Source: SIG440 sp045579055 (GTDB lineage Bacteria > Bacillota > Clostridia > Monoglobales > Monoglobaceae). Taken from it: a stretch of DNA of 28,807 nucleotides. The number at the start of each line of letters is the position of its first letter. Within the stretch, counting starts at the first letter, position 1. Below, one piece after another: positions 15,645 to 22,162 of the stretch. A program made the translations under genes and the position numbers. The DNA is taken from contig JAZNLK010000130.1 in the NCBI GenBank assembly GCA_045579055.1, positions 1 through 28,807 on the forward strand, given 5' to 3'. Below the pieces are notes generated by a model, which had not been told where the DNA came from, made no database searches, and was given only the letters and a program-made list of their open reading frames with translations.

Positions 15645-15679
15645 TGCATAAGCACCCTGCCAAGCAAGGTGCTTATGCA
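15645..15679 (-). terminator. Probable terminator of the LRR-lipase-SLH gene
   Basis: The 12-bp perfect stem TGCATAAGCACC/GGTGCTTATGCA with an 11-nt loop starts 8 nt beyond the stop codon. On the minus strand it is followed by CTTATATTTTAAAAAAG, a T-rich but interrupted tract. Confidence 0.65.
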
Positions 15680-15686
15680 ACATGGT

Positions 15687-18600
15687 TTAGTTGTTAAATT
15701 CTATAAATCTTTGAAGGATTGCTGCAATTTCTGCTCTTGTAGCGTTCTCCTTTGGATTGATTGTTGTAGTTGATTTGCCCTTCATAAGACCTGTACCAAC
15801 TGACCAATTCATAGCCGAAACTGCATATTCAGAAATCTCGTTAGCATCTGCAAAGTGGAGATTTTCTTCCGATGTTACAGTTTCCATGCCCTTGTACTGT
15901 GCATATCTGAATATAATTGCTGCGATCTGTTCACGAGTGATGTTGGCATCAGGTGCAAATTTGTTTTCTGTTACACCGTTTACAATACCATTCTGTTTTG
16001 CCCAAGAAACTGCATTTGCGTAATATGCGCCCATATCAACATCAGCAAACGGGATGCTTCTGTTTGTAGCAGGTTCTCCCTCTTTACGATAAAGAACTGT
16101 TACAAGCATCGCTCTTGTAAGTGTATCATTTGGAGCAAACGTATCTTCTGCAACACCGTTCATGAGTTTGTTTTCAACAACATACTGAACATTTGCATAG
16201 AACCAATCTGTTGCTTTTACATCTATAAATATCATTGATTTATCAGTGTCATCTACTTCAGGCTCTTTTTCAATTTTAGTCCACTTAGCATAAAGAGTAA
16301 AGTTCTTTGTCACCTTTGCTGTGAAATCATAAGCTGTTGTGAGTTCTTTATCTGTGTACCAACCATCAAACTTAAAGCCGTCTTTTGTCGGTGCAGTAGG
16401 CTCTGTAGCAACAGCATTTTTGTTTACTGTAATTGTTTTAATCGCACTGCCACCATTAGTTTCGAATTTTATGGTGTAGGTTGAAACTCCACCGCCACCA
16501 CCTCCAGCGGGTGAAGATGTTTTCTTTGTGAATTTAGCTGTTATCGTAGTATTATTGGCGGGCATTGTAAATGTAGTTGAAGATGAATTAGCATTAGCAA
16601 ATGTACCACCATTTGAAGTTGTCCACCCAGCAAAACTATACCCGCTGTCAGCTTTTGCTTCTATATCAATTTTTTTGCCTTCATAATAGTTGCCATTATT
16701 TCCGACAATAATTTGACCACCATCTTCACACTCAAATTCTAACGGATATGTTTCAGCCTCTTTGAATTTTGCAGTCAATTCGATATCCTGTGTTACACAA
16801 AAACGATACGGGTTTTCTTGTGATACCTGTACATTTTGTGCATACCAACCATCAAATTCATAACCTTCAAGCGCTATAGCTTCAAGTTGTACAAAATTCC
16901 CTTCATATTTTTCACCAGAGCCGGTAACAATACCTTTTTCTTCATTTTCTGATATTGCATTTATCAAAAACCTATTTGCATCTAGGTCGCCTTTTAGATC
17001 AACATTTGCAGCAATTTCCTCGCCGTTATCACGCGAAAGGGTGTATAAAGTATTTGTTCCATTTTCAACACCTGACTCAATATCTTGAACGCTATATTGC
17101 GGAACATTTCCTAGTAATACATCCCCTGTTGCAATATCGACATTATAATAATTGACAATTCTTGAAATATCACCATTTTCAGGGTTGTATTCATTTATAG
17201 AATAATTCATTTTTCCGTTATCCGTTGCTGTTATGTCAACATCATACTCTGAATCAGATGGAAGATATATTAATTTTTCACCATCATCGTTAACAGCCGC
17301 TACAATTGTGCTGTTTGCATATTTTTGAGGAACATCATCAACTATTTTAGCTACTATATCACCATCACTATTTTTTATTGTAACATCCACAGGGCAGTTT
17401 ACTCTAACAACCCTATAGCCGTTGCTAAATGTAACTTCAGCATCGTCTCTATAATTCTTATCCATAGACAAAAGCCAAGCTAAACATAATTCTGGATCGT
17501 GTGCATCGAATATTGGGTTAAATATTAATGTGCATACCAGATTAGGATGTGAAGTGGTAAAATCTACAAGCATATCAACCAACGGAGTCACCGCAGTTGT
17601 TAGATTTGTTGACTCATATGGTATTTCAGCCTCATTTAAACCTTCTTTAAGTGAATCCTCTAAAATACCAGTTAATATTGTTGTTTTTGCCTTTTTATCA
17701 CTACCTATAATCAGTACAATATCATCAAAACTTAAATCTTCACAACAATCCTTAACTTTGCTAGTAAAGGTTTCGTAGAAAACATCTTGTTTTTTCCCGC
17801 TTTCATTACAAATACTTAATAAGTCTCGTAATCCTGTCTGAAATTTGGAAACGTACTTTTCTCTTGTTTTAATAGATTCATTAGATAAAGTAGTAATAAA
17901 GTCATCAAGAAACATGGATTGAGAAATCGTATTATCTTTATTGTTTTTGATTATGTCATTAAATTTCTCACCTGCAGCTGTTATAATATCTAATCTTTTC
18001 ATCTGAAAATCATCGATTATATAATCCTTGCCGTAAGTTTCAAAACATTCTACCATTTTATCCCTTACTGTTTTATAATCGGAATAATTTTCTGCAGTAG
18101 GAAGTATTTTGTCTACTCCATATCTTCCAAAGCCCATTGCCGCTGGTGCTACTTTAGGTACTGGATCATTAGGGTTAATTATGTTGAATATATTTTTATA
18201 TACAGCAGATTTTAAGTCTACAGAAGCGACACCTCCGGCCGGAGTTTCAAAACAGTAGGCATATACGTCATTACTTGATAAGGAAACCGTTTCTCCCAAA
18301 GAGGTAACAACACTTTTTGCAGTGCCATCATCAAGAGCTGCTGCAGTTAGGTTTGACGTTGCAGCAGCACGACTGAAGCCTGTTATCCATACTTTAATTT
18401 TTCCTGTTATATTATTGTTGGTAATATATTTATTGAGAAAATCCAGTACGTTTTCTTTAGCTTCTCTAAATCCTTGATGTTGTCCCTCATTACCGATAGT
18501 TACATTACTTGACCATTCTTTTCCATATCCGCCACCTCGTACTGCAATCGCAATTAAAGTATAATCTCCTAACGATTTGCTTGCTCCGGCAACACCTATA

Positions 18601-20024
18601 GAATCCGTTGTAGGTGCATTTTCATTGTCAAATCCGCCTATTAAATAATCATTTGTTTCATATGTATCCATATCAAATTGGCAACTTTTTAATAAAGCCT
18701 TAACATTTTCACTTTTTTGTGTTCTATCTTTATTGCTGCTAGCAAAAGCACTATGTGCAAGATACATAGACATTGTCGCAAGACTTGGGTTATATGTATA
18801 TGAAGAATCTTCAAAATATTTGTCACTGTAGTATTTGAAAGTATATTCAGGTTCGGGAACAACAGGATCATCTGGCAAATTAGGATTGTCGGGAATATAG
18901 TTGAAATGTTTGTTTGCAATAAACCAATTCCCATGGTTAGAGTCTGTTCCGATTTTTATGTTATTCCAATCTTCTTCAGAACCGGCATAATATATATCTG
19001 ACAAATTGTAACAATTTTCAAAAGCAGTATAGCCAACGCGTCCAATAGTTCCTAGTATATATACAGTATTTAAATTAGAACAATTTTCAAAAGCCGAACC
19101 AGGGATTTCCCATATTTTGTCTGGAATAGTAACATTTTTTAAATTTGCACAGTTATGAAACACCCCATACTCAAGAGTTGTAACAGTATCAGGAATAATA
19201 TATGATTCCGCCTTACGTGAAGAAGGATACACCAATAATGTTTTTTTATCCTTACTAAATAAAACGCCATCTATAGATGATATATCAGCACTACCTTCTG
19301 AAACAAAAATATTGCATAAGCTAGAGCAATAGTGAAAGTTACCTTCACCTACATTTTCAATACTACTTGGTATGCTTATGTTAATTATCTTATTGCAATT
19401 TAAAAAAGCATAATCACCAAGAGTAGAAACAAATGATGGAATATCATAATTTCCTGATTTTCCATCAGGATATTGCCATAATATTTTCTTATCCTTACTA
19501 AACAAAACTCCATCAATTGAACAATAATTCTCATTATCAGGATGAATATTTATATTTTCTAAACTACTACAATTTTCAAAAATATCAATATAACTTGTTC
19601 CTTCTCTTCCAAGTACAGTCACACTAGAAGGAATATTAATAGTCTTTAAACTTGTACAATTCTCAAACACCCGGTTATCAATTGATATTATGCTTTCCGG
19701 AATAATAACACTTACCAAATTATTACAATTTGCAAAAGAAAACCATTCAATATTAGTTGCACCATAATTTATAACAACATTTGTTATCTTTGACTTTGAT
19801 TTGTGCCATGGAACCGCGAGGTCAATTGTCCAATCATTCATTGGTCCCGTTCCGCTAATAGTTAGCGTTCCATTTTCTAACACCCATGTCAAATTTTCTC
19901 CACAAGTACCACTTGTTGGCGGATCTGGATATAAATCAATCCATGCACTTGCAGTTAAAGGCATAGATGTTATCAACGACACTACCATACATAAAATTAA
20001 AAACACACTAATAATTCTTTTCAT
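15687..20024 (-). CDS. Large surface protein: LRR_5, lipase-like domain, InlB-type repeats, three SLH domains
   Basis: A 1445-aa protein. A signal peptide (KRIISVFLILCMVVSLI...ASA) is followed by BspA-type leucine-rich repeats (~45-370, units like FENCSSLENINIP). Residues ~400-860 are an alpha/beta-hydrolase-like lipase domain: ITGFSRAA with the nucleophile Ser at ~551, NPNDPVPK (Asp ~617) and FDAHDPELCLAWL (His ~842) form a plausible triad. Two InlB-B-type repeats follow (~1030-1090, 1094-1165, with FDGWY and FAGWT), then a PAGGGGGG linker, a Flg_new/List_Bact repeat (~1181-1249) and three SLH domains (~1263-1445). It would be wall-anchored by the SLH domains, with adhesion and ester-hydrolase modules outside. 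GAGGAGG precedes the ATG, 20 bp after the four-helix protein gene. No close promoter reads into it in this orientation; the nearest strong one lies in the invertible segment. Confidence 0.9.
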   Translation of the reverse strand: MKRIISVFLILCMVVSLITSMPLTASAWIDLYPDPPTSGTCGENLTWVLENGTLTISGTGPMNDWTIDLAVPWHKSKSKITNVVINYGATNIEWFSFANCNNLVSVIIPESIISIDNRVFENCTSLKTINIPSSVTVLGREGTSYIDIFENCSSLENINIHPDNENYCSIDGVLFSKDKKILWQYPDGKSGNYDIPSFVSTLGDYAFLNCNKIINISIPSSIENVGEGNFHYCSSLCNIFVSEGSADISSIDGVLFSKDKKTLLVYPSSRKAESYIIPDTVTTLEYGVFHNCANLKNVTIPDKIWEIPGSAFENCSNLNTVYILGTIGRVGYTAFENCYNLSDIYYAGSEEDWNNIKIGTDSNHGNWFIANKHFNYIPDNPNLPDDPVVPEPEYTFKYYSDKYFEDSSYTYNPSLATMSMYLAHSAFASSNKDRTQKSENVKALLKSCQFDMDTYETNDYLIGGFDNENAPTTDSIGVAGASKSLGDYTLIAIAVRGGGYGKEWSSNVTIGNEGQHQGFREAKENVLDFLNKYITNNNITGKIKVWITGFSRAAATSNLTAAALDDGTAKSVVTSLGETVSLSSNDVYAYCFETPAGGVASVDLKSAVYKNIFNIINPNDPVPKVAPAAMGFGRYGVDKILPTAENYSDYKTVRDKMVECFETYGKDYIIDDFQMKRLDIITAAGEKFNDIIKNNKDNTISQSMFLDDFITTLSNESIKTREKYVSKFQTGLRDLLSICNESGKKQDVFYETFTSKVKDCCEDLSFDDIVLIIGSDKKAKTTILTGILEDSLKEGLNEAEIPYESTNLTTAVTPLVDMLVDFTTSHPNLVCTLIFNPIFDAHDPELCLAWLLSMDKNYRDDAEVTFSNGYRVVRVNCPVDVTIKNSDGDIVAKIVDDVPQKYANSTIVAAVNDDGEKLIYLPSDSEYDVDITATDNGKMNYSINEYNPENGDISRIVNYYNVDIATGDVLLGNVPQYSVQDIESGVENGTNTLYTLSRDNGEEIAANVDLKGDLDANRFLINAISENEEKGIVTGSGEKYEGNFVQLEAIALEGYEFDGWYAQNVQVSQENPYRFCVTQDIELTAKFKEAETYPLEFECEDGGQIIVGNNGNYYEGKKIDIEAKADSGYSFAGWTTSNGGTFANANSSSTTFTMPANNTTITAKFTKKTSSPAGGGGGGVSTYTIKFETNGGSAIKTITVNKNAVATEPTAPTKDGFKFDGWYTDKELTTAYDFTAKVTKNFTLYAKWTKIEKEPEVDDTDKSMIFIDVKATDWFYANVQYVVENKLMNGVAEDTFAPNDTLTRAMLVTVLYRKEGEPATNRSIPFADVDMGAYYANAVSWAKQNGIVNGVTENKFAPDANITREQIAAIIFRYAQYKGMETVTSEENLHFADANEISEYAVSAMNWSVGTGLMKGKSTTTINPKENATRAEIAAILQRFIEFNN

Positions 20025-20044
20025 TTTAAATATCCTCCTCTAAA

Positions 20045-20704
20045 TTATTGGTACATTTTTTTAATTTCTTTTTCTGCTCGTTCTATCTCACCCGAATCAA
20101 TAAGCATAAAAACCAAACCAATTATGATCATAACAGCAACAAGAGTAAAGGTAACCATTAAGCTTTTTGCCAAAGATATGAGCACCCCAATAAATAATAT
20201 TATTTCCAAAAGCAACACAATAAATATGTATCTCTGGCGATTCATGGCTGCAATATCGGTAGGAATAAGTTTATCTGCATCAGTTTGCGAACTTAATCCA
20301 TTATGAGCCTTTAAATTTTTGCTATTATCATTTCTGGCACGTGCAACATCAAGTTCATCAATTAAAGGAATAATATGATTAAACTTTTCATCAAATTTTT
20401 CTTTACAAGATGCACTTTTCAAAACCTCATTTATTACGAAAACATTTTCTTTGTATTTATCAGATTTGAAAATAAAGTCAAAGGAAACTGATGTAATTAT
20501 TGTAAATATAGTGATAATATTTACCGTTTCTTTACTAATCGCAAATAAATTGTTAAGTTCTGTAGCATTAAATAAAGATATAATGAGAATTATTAGAAAT
20601 GCTATTGAGCTACATAAATCAATCCACTTTGCAAACATTTCATTTCTTTTTCTTACCGCTTTTAAGATTTCTTGTTTTAATTCATTACTCATTTTGTCAT
20701 ACAT
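20045..20704 (-). CDS. Four-helix membrane protein, possibly SLATT/S-4TM-like
   Basis: A 219-aa protein. Two transmembrane helices lie at about residues 28-48 and 60-82, then a soluble, charged, helical stretch of ~90 residues (KYKENVFVINEVLKS...DELDVARARN), then two more helices at ~155-180 and 183-205 and a charged tail (EIERAEKEIKKMYQ). The 2TM-soluble-2TM layout resembles SLATT/S-4TM proteins linked to nucleotide-sensing defence systems, but I see no diagnostic motif. It is the first gene of a two-gene operon with the 1445-aa surface protein. GGGGGT precedes the ATG at 20704 by 8 nt. The invertible promoter segment ends 26 bp upstream of the start. Confidence 0.75.
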   Translation of the reverse strand: MYDKMSNELKQEILKAVRKRNEMFAKWIDLCSSIAFLIILIISLFNATELNNLFAISKETVNIITIFTIITSVSFDFIFKSDKYKENVFVINEVLKSASCKEKFDEKFNHIIPLIDELDVARARNDNSKNLKAHNGLSSQTDADKLIPTDIAAMNRQRYIFIVLLLEIILFIGVLISLAKSLMVTFTLVAVMIIIGLVFMLIDSGEIERAEKEIKKMYQ

Positions 20705-20729
20705 TTTCGCTTACCCCCATTGTTACTTT

Positions 20730-20754
20730 TACCACATAACTGAAATTATGTAGT
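20730..20754 (+). repeat. Left inverted repeat of the switch (recombinase core site)
   Basis: A 25-bp sequence made of arms ACCACATAA and TTATGTAGT around a 6-bp asymmetric core, CTGAAA. The two arms are inverted copies with one mismatch, as in tyrosine-recombinase core sites. It is identical in reverse complement to 20959-20983. Confidence 0.85.
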
Positions 20755-20905
20755 GAAAAATTTTAATAAATATAGGTTGTAAGAAAAATATATGGATTTT
20801 TAGCAACAATTTTTAGACCAATTATCGTTATTTTTCAAATTGGTCTCTTAATGTTGTCTATTTTTAGAAAATATGTAGAATTAAATTGTATTTTTTCTCA
20901 AATCA

Positions 20906-20934
20906 TTGACTTTATCTAGGTTTTGTGGTATACT
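20906..20934 (+). promoter_or_regulatory. Strong extended -10 promoter inside the invertible segment
   Basis: TTGACT (20906-20911), 17 bp, TATACT (20929-20934) preceded by TGG. As drawn it fires rightward, across the right repeat and antisense into the 3' end of the recombinase gene. Confidence 0.8.
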
Positions 20935-20958
20935 TTATCTGTAGTTTTGTATCAACTT

Positions 20959-20983
20959 ACTACATAATTTCAGTTATGTGGTA
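20959..20983 (-). repeat. Right inverted repeat of the switch (recombinase core site)
   Basis: Exact reverse complement of 20730-20754 over 25 bp; identity ends abruptly on both sides. Read on the plus strand it has arms ACTACATAA and TTATGTGGT around TTTCAG. It lies 8 bp past the recombinase stop codon. Confidence 0.85.
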
Positions 20984-20991
20984 TTTTTATT

Positions 20992-21831
20992 TTAGCATAG
21001 CAGCAAGCCTAATTTTTGTATTTGCTGACGATGCACAAATCCGCTTTCCATAGTATAAATTCTCGTAGTATTTACATTTGAATGACCAAGGATATCAGCA
21101 AGTCTTACTACATCTTTTTGGAGAGAGTAATAGGTTCGTGCGAATAAATGACGAAGGTTATGTGGAAATACTTTATCTTTTGATACCCCTGCACTTTCAC
21201 ATAACTTTTTCATATCAGACCATATGTTTGACCTATCAAGCGGCTTCCCGTTTTTACTTACGAACACAGAGCCGCTTTTTATATTGTTTTCTTTTATATA
21301 GTCTTTTAGCATTTTGCAAAGTTGTCTGGGCAATATAACAATTCTCATTTTTCCTTTGCAGTTTATGGTCGCTTGGCCACATCTTACAGCATCGGTTGTT
21401 ATAAAGCGTAATTCAGACACTCTCAAGCCCGATGAACAAATTGTCTGCATTAAATAATATAATCTTTCATTTTTCTTATTCCTGGCGACCTTTAGCAATC
21501 TTTCATATTCTGCCTTTGTAAGCTCTTTGTCCTTATTGGCAAAAATCTGCTTTTGAATTTTAAGTGCCTTAACCTTCAAGTCATACCATTCGTTATATGC
21601 GAAGAAGCTGTTAAGGGCAGATATAATTGAATTTACACTCGCTGGTGCATATTTTTCTAGTATCTCTTGCTTGTATTCAAGCACAAGACCCTTGCATAAT
21701 TCTTTGTTTTCGCACCATGCCATAAATGTGTTTACGTCCCTGATGTATTTATCTAATGTCGCTACCGATTTCTCCTCGTCAATCAAATATTCTTTGAATT
21801 TCTGTATTAATTCATTAGTTATTTTCTTCAT
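20992..21831 (-). CDS. Tyrosine recombinase, likely the switch invertase
   Basis: A 279-aa protein with an N-terminal SAM-like core-binding domain (~1-95) and a C-terminal catalytic domain. The catalytic set is complete: Arg137 (SSGLRVSELRF), Lys in the CKGKMRI hairpin (~161), His224 and Arg227 (HNLRH), His250 (LGHSN) and nucleophile Tyr259 (TTRIYTM). The size and the lack of an arm-binding N-terminal domain are those of XerC/D-, FimB- or RecV-like recombinases, not of large phage integrases. No excisionase, phage or conjugation gene is nearby, and the flanking sites are inverted, not direct, repeats. AAGGAG precedes the ATG at 21831, with a TGGTAAAAT extended -10 about 30 nt upstream. Its stop is 8 bp from the right inverted repeat. 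Confidence 0.9.
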   Translation of the reverse strand: MKKITNELIQKFKEYLIDEEKSVATLDKYIRDVNTFMAWCENKELCKGLVLEYKQEILEKYAPASVNSIISALNSFFAYNEWYDLKVKALKIQKQIFANKDKELTKAEYERLLKVARNKKNERLYYLMQTICSSGLRVSELRFITTDAVRCGQATINCKGKMRIVILPRQLCKMLKDYIKENNIKSGSVFVSKNGKPLDRSNIWSDMKKLCESAGVSKDKVFPHNLRHLFARTYYSLQKDVVRLADILGHSNVNTTRIYTMESGFVHRQQIQKLGLLLC

Positions 21832-22162
21832 ATTGTATCAACTCCTTTAATTTCATTTTACCACTAACAATAAAATATATAAGGGTTGTCAGTAATTTGA
21901 GCTTTCAATTGCATATATTAAAAGGCGATTGTAATTTCATTATCTGAAATACAATCGCCTTTATCGCGTATTTTCTTTGCTGGTTTTTTTGGGAACGGCA
22001 TTATGCCGCACATCTTTCATAGTTTCATAATATCATATATGGAAGTTTTTGTCAATAATATTGGAATTTGTTAAATGAACCAAAAAGTTTGTGTTGTAAT
22101 TTTGTTTTGCTGACACAAAATAATCCCGAAACATTTTCAAAATTATAAGAGGAGGACTAAAA
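21832..22162. other. Divergent intergenic region between recombinase and SLH gene
   Basis: This 331-bp stretch holds the recombinase ribosome binding site and its extended -10 (TGGTAAAAT near 21857-21865), the hairpin at 21921-21962, a small CGGCAT/ATGCCG palindrome (21996-22008) and the GGAGG site of the SLH gene. I cannot pick a convincing promoter for the SLH gene. No coding frame is supported. Confidence 0.5.
21921..21962. repeat. Strong 18-bp hairpin in the recombinase/SLH divergent region
   Basis: AAAGGCGATTGTAATTTCA pairs with TGAAATACAATCGCCTTT with one bulged base and a short loop. The short T-tracts on both sides (CCTTT and CCTTTT) allow weak termination in either direction. Read rightward it could stop antisense RNA coming from the invertible promoter before the SLH gene. 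Confidence 0.65.

Larger units (their letters stand above)
20730..20983. promoter_or_regulatory. Invertible promoter segment (putative phase switch), present in OFF orientation
   Basis: Two identical 25-bp inverted repeats bound about 204 bp of non-coding, AT-rich DNA. It carries one strong promoter (20906-20934, plus strand) and a 9-bp hairpin, AGACCAATT/AATTGGTCT (20815-20846). A tyrosine recombinase gene ends 8 bp beyond the right repeat, and the four-helix/LRR-lipase-SLH operon begins 26 bp beyond the left one. Recombination between inverted sites would flip the segment and move the predicted transcription start from ~20941 to ~20772, reading left. That would give a 68-nt leader before the ATG at 20704. 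As drawn, no good promoter points left. Inversion is inferred from architecture. Confidence 0.8.

Noticed and set aside
21199..21215. CACATAACTTTTT inside the recombinase gene as a third recombination site
   Set aside because: It matches only one arm of the core site; the 6-bp core and second arm are absent.
20992..21831. Recombinase as the integrase of a prophage or conjugative element
   Set aside because: The flanking sites are inverted, not direct, repeats. There is no excisionase, phage, relaxase or tRNA target nearby, and the sites bracket a promoter.
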